Shown one piece after another: positions 1 through 5,128 of a stretch of DNA of 7,690 nt. The first letter of the stretch is position 1, and each line of letters starts with the position of its first letter. Made by a program: the position numbers and the translations under genes. Location: positions 1 to 7,690 of the forward strand of contig JAHKZS010000178.1 in the NCBI GenBank assembly GCA_020626545.1, read 5' to 3'. The notes under the pieces were generated by a model that saw only the letters and a list, made by a program, of their open reading frames with translations, searched no databases and had not been told where the DNA came from. Source of the DNA: a bacterium. Lineage in GTDB: Bacteria; Bacillota; Clostridia; Oscillospirales; Acutalibacteraceae.

Positions 1-347
1 ATAAGGTAAACCAAGGTTAAAACCGCTCCGCTTATTACACACAGCAGAATCGAGTTGCCGACGCTTAAAGACGCGTTTTTTTGATTTTTAGCTCCGAGCG
101 ATATACTGACAAACGCGCAGCATCCGTCGCCGATCATAACCGCGATTCCCAGGGCTATTACCGTCAGCGGAAAAACTACCGTGTTAGCGGCGTTGCCGAA
201 TGAGCCGAGATAATCCGCGTTAGCTATAAAAATCTGGTCGACTATATTGTACAGCGCTCCGACTAAAAGCGATATAATACACGGTACCGCGTATTTACGC
301 ATAAGCTTGCCGATTTTTTCTTCGGCTAAATAAGAATTGTTCTCCAT
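1..347 (-). CDS. MATE family efflux transporter, MepA-like (N-terminal part, runs off the left edge)
   Basis: The first 115 residues of a multidrug and toxin extrusion (MATE) transporter, an inner-membrane antiporter that exports cationic compounds using a Na+ or H+ gradient. The visible part has a short polar N-terminus, then KYAVPCIISLLVGALYNIVD (residues 19-38), typical of the first membrane helix of MepA-like proteins, followed by DQIFIAN. A second hydrophobic stretch lies around residues 57-80, then SISLGAKNQKNAS (81-93), the conserved loop with SxxLG, and the start of a third helix (99-115). The start is fixed by a strong GGAGG site at 352-356 (read on the minus strand), five bases before ATG. 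Full-length family members are about 450 residues, so roughly three quarters lie outside the window. The leader carries an attenuator-like terminator (separate entry). Family assignment is secure from motifs; the exported substrate cannot be told from this fragment. Confidence 0.9.
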   Translation of the reverse strand, partial: MENNSYLAEEKIGKLMRKYAVPCIISLLVGALYNIVDQIFIANADYLGSFGNAANTVVFPLTVIALGIAVMIGDGCCAFVSISLGAKNQKNASLSVGNSILLCVISGAVLTLVYL

Positions 348-359
348 AATTACCTCCGT

Positions 360-400
360 AAAAAAAGAAAACACGTAAGCCCTCAACCGGACTTACGCGT
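360..400 (-). terminator. Intrinsic terminator inside the MATE gene leader (attenuator)
   Basis: Read on the minus strand, 400-389 pairs with 382-371 as a 12-bp stem (two G-U pairs, otherwise Watson-Crick) closed by a 6-nt loop. It is followed at once by TGTTTTCTTTTTTT (ending at 360). This is a textbook rho-independent terminator, but it lies between the MATE promoter and its ribosome binding site, so it would stop transcription before the gene unless another structure forms. This placement marks it as an attenuator rather than the end of another gene: the neighbouring plus-strand gene starts at 553 and points away. Confidence 0.85.
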
Positions 401-414
401 TACCGCTACTCGTT
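360..414 (-). promoter_or_regulatory. Putative riboswitch / attenuation leader of the MATE gene, candidate guanidine-IV (mepA motif)
   Basis: The predicted transcript starts near 414 and reads AACGAGUAGCGGUAACGCGU... before entering the terminator stem. A small hairpin, GCG-GUAA-CGC (406-397, GNRA-type loop), overlaps the first arm of the terminator at 397-400, so the two folds compete. CGG in the first hairpin could also pair with CCG in the terminator loop region, giving a pseudoknot. From established knowledge, the guanidine-IV riboswitch (mepA motif) is a compact ON switch found upstream of mepA MATE genes in Clostridia, where ligand binding prevents a terminator. The gene context, small size and terminator overlap fit. 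I could not compare it with the family covariance model, so the class is an inference; an attenuator of some other type is the alternative. Confidence 0.5.
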
Positions 415-420
415 GTGTAT

Positions 421-449
421 ATTATATCACGATATTAATTTTATTTCAA
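421..449 (-). promoter_or_regulatory. Promoter of the MATE gene
   Basis: On the minus strand, TTGAAA (449-444) and a perfect TATAAT (426-421) are separated by 17 bp, a near-consensus sigma-70/SigA promoter. Transcription would start about seven bases on, near 414, giving a leader of roughly 67 nt that begins just before the candidate riboswitch. It lies back to back with the promoter of the ACT-domain gene. Confidence 0.8.
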
Positions 450-493
450 ATGATTATTCCGACAAAATTATCAGCTTTATTCTTATAAAATTC

Positions 494-525
494 TAGACAT
501 CTTTTAAAAAGTTTGATATTATAAT
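494..525 (+). promoter_or_regulatory. Promoter of the ACT-domain / flavin reductase unit
   Basis: TAGACA (494-499), 17 bp, then TATTAT (517-522) forms a SigA-type promoter; an overlapping perfect TATAAT lies at 520-525, but its -35 would be 20 bp away. Either -10 box gives a short leader before the ribosome binding site GGAGA at 543-547. I see no hairpin in this leader. Confidence 0.55.
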
Positions 526-552
526 ACGTGAATAAGTTTAACGGAGAGTAAA

Positions 553-918
553 ATGGAACTGAAAAAACTAGATTATGATTTAACAGTATGTAAGGTTAAA
601 TCCGCGGAAGGCTTGGACTTAAACCGAGAGCTTTTCTTTATAGCTAAAACCGACGAGGAAGTATCGCTCGTGTGTTTAACCGAAAATACGCCCGCCGATA
701 CTATCGAGAGGGAAGACGGTTGGAAAGCTTTTAAAATCGAGGGGGTATTGGACTTTTCCTTAATCGGTATACTCTCGAAAATATCTACCGTACTCGCCGA
801 GAATAAAATCGGAATTTTCGCGGTATCTACCTATAATACGGACTATATTCTCGTAAAAGCGGAGAATTTTACTAACGCGGAAAAAGCTCTTTTAAACGCC
901 GGCTATAAGGTCGTTTAA
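553..918 (+). CDS. Small ACT domain-containing protein
   Basis: A 121-aa soluble protein. Residues about 61-121 match the ACT fold: VLDFSLIGILSKISTVLAEN (65-84) is the first strand and helix, followed by KIGIFAVSTYNTDYILV (85-101), giving the beta-alpha-beta-beta order, and a final helix NAEKALLNAGY. The first 60 residues look like a more degenerate second ACT-like half, the arrangement of the small stand-alone double-ACT proteins related to CASTOR. ACT domains bind amino acids or other small ligands and act as sensors; there is no catalytic or DNA-binding domain here, so any partner is elsewhere. The start is supported by GGAGA six bases upstream. It is probably cotranscribed with the flavin reductase-like gene 32 bp downstream. 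The ligand and regulatory role are unknown. Confidence 0.8.
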   Translation: MELKKLDYDLTVCKVKSAEGLDLNRELFFIAKTDEEVSLVCLTENTPADTIEREDGWKAFKIEGVLDFSLIGILSKISTVLAENKIGIFAVSTYNTDYILVKAENFTNAEKALLNAGYKVV

Positions 919-950
919 AGGATAAAATAATTTTAGAAAGAGGTAAAACT

Positions 951-1520
951 ATGAAAAAAGATTTAGGAGTTGTACCGGGCGTATATCCTATGCCTGTGCT
1001 TATGGTAGCGGCTTACGACGAAAACGGAAAGGTCGGCGTTATGAACGCGGCTTGGGGAATGATTTGCGCTATGGACAAGATAGCTCTCTTCATCGGCGAA
1101 GGTCATAAAACCACTCAGAATATCCTGAAATCCAAGGCGTTTACCGTAAGTATCGCCGACAAGGCTCATATGGATGTAGCCGATTTCGTAGGTATCGCTA
1201 CAGGCAATAAGATGAGCGATAAATTCGAGAGAACAGGCTATCACGCCGAAAAGAGCAAGAACGTTAACGCTCCGATTATCGACGAGTTTCCGTTCGTAAT
1301 GGAGTGTGAACTCGCCGAAGAAGTCAAGACCGAGAATATGCACGCTATCGTCGGCAAAATCGTAAACACTCAGGCTGAGGAAAACGTACTCGATGAAAAG
1401 GGTAAGGTTGACCCCGAAAAGCTTGACGCGCTGATTTTCGACCAGTTTAAGAGCGGTTACTATGTTTCGGGCGAGAAAGTCGGCAAGGCTTGGAACGCGG
1501 GAAAAGATTTAATGAAATAA
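951..1520 (+). CDS. Flavin reductase-like, FMN-binding split-barrel protein
   Basis: A 189-aa cytoplasmic protein of the flavin reductase-like domain family (split-barrel, FMN-binding). Diagnostic parts are YPMPVLMVAAYDENGKVGVM (12-31), the NAAWGMICAMDKIALFIGEG segment (32-51) and HKTTQNILKSKAFTVSIAD (52-70), which together form the FMN phosphate and ring pocket in this family. Members hold FMN tightly and either reduce flavins with NAD(P)H or act as flavin-dependent oxidoreductases in anaerobes; the actual electron donor and acceptor cannot be read from the sequence. Length is normal for the short form. The start is preceded by GAAAGAGG at 936-943. It follows the ACT-domain gene by 32 bp with no visible terminator or promoter between them. 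No hairpin follows the stop; the next feature is the promoter of the peptide gene. Confidence 0.88.
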   Translation: MKKDLGVVPGVYPMPVLMVAAYDENGKVGVMNAAWGMICAMDKIALFIGEGHKTTQNILKSKAFTVSIADKAHMDVADFVGIATGNKMSDKFERTGYHAEKSKNVNAPIIDEFPFVMECELAEEVKTENMHAIVGKIVNTQAEENVLDEKGKVDPEKLDALIFDQFKSGYYVSGEKVGKAWNAGKDLMK

Positions 1521-1542
1521 TTGTTAAAATGTATAAAAACTA

Positions 1543-1570
1543 TTGACTTTTTATTGTACAATGGTATAAT
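1543..1570 (+). promoter_or_regulatory. Strong promoter of the 57-aa peptide gene, with a palindrome in its spacer
   Basis: TTGACT (1543-1548), 16 bp, perfect TATAAT (1565-1570): the closest to consensus of the plus-strand promoters in the window. The spacer contains a perfect 10-bp palindrome, ATTGTACAAT (1553-1562), sitting where a repressor could bind. Just downstream, TATTGC (1578-1583) and GCAATA (1592-1597) form a 6-bp inverted repeat in the presumed early leader. Either could be an operator; neither matches a regulator site I can name with confidence. Confidence 0.8.
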
Positions 1571-1622
1571 AAAGCTGTATTGCTGTTAATTGCAATAAAA
1601 AATGCTTAAGGGGGCTTCAATT

Positions 1623-1796
1623 ATGAAATCTGAATACAAAACTCCGTCAATTCTTATTGAAGACCTCGAGAAAGTTGACGTTCTGTTGTTAGAATCTACT
1701 GATACCGATACTTCTACTACAAAACGTTTAGAACGTGAAAACCGTTACGGCGATTTTATGAGCTTCGCTTTTAATCCCGCAAATTGGTTCGATTAA
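1623..1796 (+). CDS. 57-aa peptide of unknown function (possible precursor or small regulatory peptide)
   Basis: I do not recognise a named family. I start it at 1623 because GGGGG (within AAGGGGG, 1608-1614) lies eight bases upstream; the in-frame ATG at 1602 would place that site inside the gene. The N-terminal half, with Y5, P8, I10 and LIEDLEKVDVLLLES (11-25), has the pattern Y-x-x-P-x-I then an acidic amphipathic stretch ending in D-V-L and Ser, which I have seen in many short clostridial ORFs of unknown role. The middle is TDTDTSTTKR and the C-terminus is aromatic (YGDFMSFAFNPANWFD, 42-57). There is no Cys, no Sec signal and no membrane helix. It is transcribed from its own strong promoter and ends at a clean terminator. 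A leader-plus-core RiPP precursor is possible, but no modification enzyme or transporter is nearby, so this is speculation. Confidence 0.72.
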   Translation: MKSEYKTPSILIEDLEKVDVLLLESTDTDTSTTKRLERENRYGDFMSFAFNPANWFD

Positions 1797-1802
1797 AAAT
1801 TT

Positions 1803-1829
1803 AGCGCCTTACAGACGTAAGGCGCTTTT
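1803..1829 (+). terminator. Intrinsic terminator after the peptide gene
   Basis: GCGCCTTAC (1804-1812) pairs perfectly with GTAAGGCGC (1817-1825) around the loop AGAC, and A1803-T1826 can extend the stem to 10 bp. TTTTC follows. The T-tract is short (four Ts), so read-through into the LRR gene 20 bp further on is plausible. Confidence 0.85.
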
Positions 1830-1847
1830 CTATACGAGGATGATTTT

Positions 1848-2345
1848 ATGCAGGAATTTATGTATAAGCCCGCGGGCAACGGCACCTACTGCGTCTGCGG
1901 ATATAACGGCGATGAGGAAAACGTAATTATACCCGAAAGCTACGGGAGCGGTAAAATTACCGTAATTGGCGATAAGCTCTTTAGCGGTCATAAGGAGATT
2001 ATTTCGCTCGTTATTCCCGACACCGTGACGGATATGGGCGAGTTTTTATTCGACGGATGCGATAATCTGCGCTCGATTAAACTGCCCGAAAACCTCGAGT
2101 GTTTGTGGGGATATACCTTCGTCAGAAGCGGTATCGAGGAAATAACTCTCCCCGATAAGCTTATTACAATTCCGCCGTTCGCGTTTAAGGATTGCAAAAA
2201 TCTTAGGAAAGTCGTCTGCGGAAAGTCGCTCAAAAAGATTTATTCGTGGGCTTTCGGCGGATGTGATAATCTTAAAGAGGTCGTTTACGGCGATAACGTC
2301 GAGGTGAGCGAAAAGGCTTTTGAGTCAAAAGAGCTTAATACATAA
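1848..2345 (+). CDS. Small cytoplasmic BspA-type leucine-rich-repeat protein
   Basis: A 165-aa protein built almost entirely of BspA-type (LRR_5) repeats of about 22-23 residues. The recurring pattern is I-x-x-I-x-x-x-x-F-x-x-C-x-x-L-x-x-I-x-L-P, seen as LFDGCDNLRSIKLPENL (67-83), AFKDCKNLRKVVCGKSL (111-127) and AFGGCDNLKEVVYGDNV (134-150), with weaker units before, between and after. Such repeats fold into a solenoid used for protein binding. Most BspA-like proteins are large, exported and anchored; this one has no signal peptide, no membrane helix and no sorting motif, so it should stay in the cytoplasm. The start is supported by GAGGA at 1836-1840. It begins just after the terminator of the peptide gene and has no visible promoter in that 50-bp gap, so it is likely expressed by read-through or from within the peptide gene. 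Its target is unknown. Confidence 0.85.
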   Translation: MQEFMYKPAGNGTYCVCGYNGDEENVIIPESYGSGKITVIGDKLFSGHKEIISLVIPDTVTDMGEFLFDGCDNLRSIKLPENLECLWGYTFVRSGIEEITLPDKLITIPPFAFKDCKNLRKVVCGKSLKKIYSWAFGGCDNLKEVVYGDNVEVSEKAFESKELNT

Positions 2346-2350
2346 TGATT

Positions 2351-2383
2351 GGGGCTGCCACACTATGATGATGTGACAGCCTC
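2351..2383. terminator. Imperfect hairpin between convergent genes, possible bidirectional terminator
   Basis: 2351-2362 pairs with 2372-2383 over 12 positions, with one G-U pair and one C-A mismatch, around a 9-nt loop. It lies six bases beyond the LRR stop codon, between genes that converge. Neither strand has a good T-tract after the stem, so termination is only a possibility; it might instead be an edge structure of the adjacent repeat. Confidence 0.45.
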
Positions 2384-2388
2384 TATGT

Positions 2389-2536
2389 TGTCATTCTGAG
2401 TAGCATAGCGACGAAGAATCTTAAATATCAGACGTTTTAAGATCCTTAACACAAGGTATGGGTGTTGTTAACCAAAACGAGTTTTGGACAACACCTCACG
2501 GCTTCAACGCCTACGGCGTTTTTGCTCAGGATGACA
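2389..2536. repeat. Nested palindromic interspersed repeat (148 bp, MITE/REP-like)
   Basis: The ends are inverted repeats, TGTCATTCTGAG (2389-2400) and CTCAGGATGACA (2525-2536), matching at 11 of 12 positions. Inside are three more palindromes: AAGAATCTTAA / TTAAGATCCTT (2414-2424 and 2437-2447); GGTGTTGT / ACAACACC (2461-2468 and 2488-2495) enclosing CCAAAAC / GTTTTGG (2472-2478 and 2481-2487); and AACGCC / GGCGTT (2506-2511 and 2515-2520) followed by TTT. From memory, the end sequence and the GAAGAATCT / AAGATCCTT core are typical of interspersed repeats in many bacterial genomes; I could not check copy number here. It encodes no protein. TCTAT occurs near both edges (2382-2386, 2540-2544) but not flush with the ends, so a target duplication is not established. 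Confidence 0.75.
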
Positions 2537-2565
2537 TTTTCTATTTACAACAGTTATATTATTTC

Positions 2566-3831
2566 TTATTCTAATAATTCTTTTTCGGAATTATCCGTTA
2601 TCTCTATACTCTGCACATTTTTGAGCTTGCGCTGAATCTGGCGTGTACGGACGCCGACGAGCTTGTCCAGCTCGGAGTTAGCCTGGTTGATACGCTGCTG
2701 GGTAGCTACGAGTACGTCGTTGAACTTATCGAACTCTGTCTTAACCTCGCCGAGTATCTTCCAAACCTCCGCGGAGCGTTGCTGAACCGCCAAGGTCTTA
2801 AAGCCCATCTGAAGCGAATTTAACAGCGCCGCCATCGTGCTGGGGCCCGCGACATTGACCTTGTACTGACGCTGCAGAACCTCTACAAGCCCGCGGTTTA
2901 CAACCTCGCTGTAAAGTCCCTCGAACGGCAGGAACATTATCGCGAACTCGGTAGTGTTCGGCGGGTCGATGTATTTATCCCTGATGTCCTTAGCTTCGTT
3001 TTTAATCGTGGTTGTGAGCGCTTTTACGGCGAGCTCAATCTTAGTCCTGTCGCCGTCGTCAATCGCGTCACGCAGAGCGGCGTAAGTGTCGCCGGGGAAT
3101 TTTGAGTCTATCGGAAGATAGATGAAACTGTCGTCCTCGGCGGGCAGTTTAACCGCGAATTCTACAACATTTTTTGAACCCTTTTTTGTAGCGACGTTCT
3201 CGTCGTACTGCTCGGGAGCGAGTATCTCCGAAAGAATCGCGCCGAGCTGAATCTCGCCGACAATACCTCTCGTCTTAACGTTGGTGAGAACTTTCTTTAA
3301 GTCGCCGACTCCGACCGCGAGCGTCTGCATTTCGCCGAGTCCCTTGTAAACCTGCTCTAAACGCTGGTTAACGAGCTCAAAGCTCTTGTTCATCTTTTCC
3401 TCGAGAGTGTTCTGGAGCTTCTCGTCAACAGTCTTACGCATTTCCTCGAGCTGTTTGTTGTTATCTTCCTGAATGTATGTGAGCTTAGTTTCGACCGATT
3501 TTCTGATTAAATCCAGCTTCTGCTCATTCTCGAGCGAAAACGTCTTAAACCTCGATTCGAGGTTATCCATTTTTTCCTGTTGAGCGCGTGAAAACTGATT
3601 TTGGTTTTCGGAAAGAATATCGCCCATACTCTTTATCGACTGCTGGGTAGAGGCGGTGAGCTCCTGACGAAGCAGGCTGAGCTGTTGTTGCTCGTTTTCG
3701 TTAATCTTCTCTATTATCTGTGAAGTGTTGTCCGCTGATTTATTTTTTACGACGGTAATTACCGACGCTAACGATAACACCGCGCAAACTACGGTAATAA
3801 ATATCAAAACGATTAATAGCGTAACTGTCAT
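2566..3831 (-). CDS. rmuC: RmuC family DNA recombination protein
   Basis: A 421-aa membrane-anchored protein of the RmuC family, which in E. coli limits inversion at short inverted repeats and has a nuclease-like fold; its exact biochemistry is not settled. Residues 3-28 form one membrane helix, residues about 35-165 are a long Gln/Glu-rich coiled coil, and the conserved RmuC domain covers about 170-400. Diagnostic segments are RGIVGEIQLG (188-197), LPIDSKFP (239-246), TEFAIMFLPFEGLY (294-307) and AGPSTMAALLNSLQMGF (328-344), ending with GVRTRQIQRKL (393-403). Length and order match the family. The start is preceded by AAAGGA (3840-3845) at good spacing. It has its own promoter region and is separated from the pot operon by that operon's terminator, so it is probably a single-gene unit. 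Confidence 0.93.
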   Translation of the reverse strand: MTVTLLIVLIFITVVCAVLSLASVITVVKNKSADNTSQIIEKINENEQQQLSLLRQELTASTQQSIKSMGDILSENQNQFSRAQQEKMDNLESRFKTFSLENEQKLDLIRKSVETKLTYIQEDNNKQLEEMRKTVDEKLQNTLEEKMNKSFELVNQRLEQVYKGLGEMQTLAVGVGDLKKVLTNVKTRGIVGEIQLGAILSEILAPEQYDENVATKKGSKNVVEFAVKLPAEDDSFIYLPIDSKFPGDTYAALRDAIDDGDRTKIELAVKALTTTIKNEAKDIRDKYIDPPNTTEFAIMFLPFEGLYSEVVNRGLVEVLQRQYKVNVAGPSTMAALLNSLQMGFKTLAVQQRSAEVWKILGEVKTEFDKFNDVLVATQQRINQANSELDKLVGVRTRQIQRKLKNVQSIEITDNSEKELLE

Positions 3832-3853
3832 ACTACCATTCCTTTCTTAATAA

Positions 3854-3882
3854 ATCTTACCATTTAACGCCCTAAAAATCAA
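3854..3882 (-). promoter_or_regulatory. Possible promoter of rmuC
   Basis: On the minus strand, TTGATT (3882-3877), 17 bp, TAAGAT (3859-3854). The -10 box matches the consensus at only four positions, and the start would fall about 15-20 bases before the gene. It is the best candidate in the 195-bp gap, but weak. Confidence 0.35.
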
Positions 3883-3979
3883 CACCGAAAAACTCCATAG
3901 TCCGATAAAAAGGACAAAGAGCGTTGTCTAATAATCTGGTTGATATAGATTTATACGCTTTTTCAGACTGTTCAAATCT

Positions 3980-4013
3980 AAAAGCACCCGCTGATAATTC
4001 AGCGAGTGCTTTT
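3980..4013 (-). terminator. Intrinsic terminator of the pot operon
   Basis: A 15-bp stem, 4013-3999 with 3994-3980 (one G-U pair), closes a 4-nt loop; the minus-strand 3' arm ends in GCTTTT followed by AGATTT. It begins 13 bases past the potD stop. The A-tract on the other arm makes it symmetric, so it could also work on the plus strand, though no plus-strand gene lies upstream. Confidence 0.88.
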
Positions 4014-4026
4014 CTTATGTTCACTG

Positions 4027-5106
4027 TTATGACATAAGTTTTATAAACTGTTCCTGCATATAAGCGTAGGTGTCGTCGTCAACGTTGCGGAAGGTGTAGC
4101 ATTTTTTAAGATAGCTTTCGGGCGGGTACACAAGCTCGCTCGAGCTGAGCTCCTTAGGCAGAAGCTTCTTGGCGCTCTTTACAGGGCTTGCGTAGGTGAT
4201 GTACTCCGAGTTAGCCGCCGAGATATCCGCTCTCGCCATAAAGTTTATGAACTTGTGCGCTCCGTCAACGTTCTCGGCGTTTTTCGGAATACACATAGCG
4301 TCTACAAATAAGTTAGAGCCCTCTTTCGGAAGTACGCCGACGAGCTTGTCGTTGTTGGTAGTCATCATATAAACGTCGCCCGCGTAATAGGGAGCGATAG
4401 CGGACTGGTCTTTTTCCATTTCGGCGAAAACCTGATCCATTACGTATTTTTTGAGTAAGGGCTTCTGTTCCTTTAACTTAACGGTAGCCTTGTCTACATC
4501 CTTTTTGGTGAACTTCTCGGGGTTAATTCCGCAAAGCTGCATTGCTATCGCGTAGGCGTCGCGGTTGTTGTTGAACTGTAAAATCTGTCCCTTTAACTTC
4601 TTATCCCATAAAGCCGTCCAGCTGTCAGGCTTGTAACTGACCTTTTCCTTGTTATACACAAGTCCCGTTACATTCCACGAATACGGTACCGAATACTCGC
4701 CCTTTTTATCGTAGACGGGATTTTTCAGGCTGTCCATTATATCCTTCGCGTTAGGGATTTTCTTCATATCGAGCTTCTGGAGCAAGCCCTCGTCTTTTAG
4801 CTTCTCAACCATATAGTCCGACGGAATAATTACGTCGTAAGCCGTGTTGCTCGAGCTTAAAAGGTTGTAAAGCTCCTCGTTGGTTTCGTAGGTTGTGTAA
4901 TTTACGGTAATTCCCGTTTCTTCCTCGAACTCGGCGATAGTGTCCTTGTAGTAATCGCCGTTGTTCTTCTCGCTGCCGTCGGCTACATAATCGCCCCAGT
5001 TATAGACGTTAATTTCGCCGTTTGAGCCTCCTGAACACGACGACATCACCGCCGCCGTACCCGCGAGTAACGCGCAGGCAACTAAAATAGATAAAATTCT
5101 TTTCAT
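4027..5106 (-). CDS. potD: Spermidine/putrescine-binding lipoprotein PotD
   Basis: The extracellular substrate-binding subunit of the polyamine ABC importer, 359 aa. A lipoprotein signal (residues 1-23: KR, hydrophobic core, then MSSC) places the acylated Cys at 24. The mature protein follows PotD order: INVYNWGDYV (32-41), YETNEELYNLL (73-83), YDVIIPSDYMV (90-100), YSVPYSWNVTG (138-148), WTALWDKKLKGQIL (163-176) and LFVDAMCIPKNA (266-277). W37, Y40, S96 and D269 sit where E. coli PotD contacts the polyamine, by my recalled alignment. Two positions look changed: the Asp/Glu pair becomes N180/D183, and the Trp before the conserved Asp becomes F267. It starts 22 bp after potC with AAGGAAGG upstream (5114-5121) and is last in the operon. 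Polyamine binding is likely; whether spermidine, putrescine or another amine is preferred is open. Confidence 0.93.
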   Translation of the reverse strand: MKRILSILVACALLAGTAAVMSSCSGGSNGEINVYNWGDYVADGSEKNNGDYYKDTIAEFEEETGITVNYTTYETNEELYNLLSSSNTAYDVIIPSDYMVEKLKDEGLLQKLDMKKIPNAKDIMDSLKNPVYDKKGEYSVPYSWNVTGLVYNKEKVSYKPDSWTALWDKKLKGQILQFNNNRDAYAIAMQLCGINPEKFTKKDVDKATVKLKEQKPLLKKYVMDQVFAEMEKDQSAIAPYYAGDVYMMTTNNDKLVGVLPKEGSNLFVDAMCIPKNAENVDGAHKFINFMARADISAANSEYITYASPVKSAKKLLPKELSSSELVYPPESYLKKCYTFRNVDDDTYAYMQEQFIKLMS

Positions 5107-5128
5107 TTTCGCACCTTCCTTTTATAAT

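Noticed and set aside
963..1343. 126-aa open frame on the minus strand inside the flavin reductase-like gene
   Set aside because: Fully antisense to a well-supported family protein; no ribosome binding site or recognisable domain.
1602..1622. Earlier in-frame ATG giving a 64-aa form of the peptide
   Set aside because: The AAGGGGG ribosome binding site lies inside this extension and is well spaced for the ATG at 1623.
1988..2233. 81-aa minus-strand open frame within the LRR gene
   Set aside because: Antisense shadow of the repeat protein; no start signal.
2382..2544. TCTAT on both sides of the nested repeat as a target-site duplication
   Set aside because: The copies are offset from the element ends by different distances (2 and 3 bases) and five bases in AT-rich DNA is weak evidence.
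3893..3940. Short inverted repeats (GTCC/GGAC, GACAA/TTGTC) between rmuC and the pot terminator
   Set aside because: Four- and five-bp stems in AT-rich spacer are expected by chance and do not form a convincing site.
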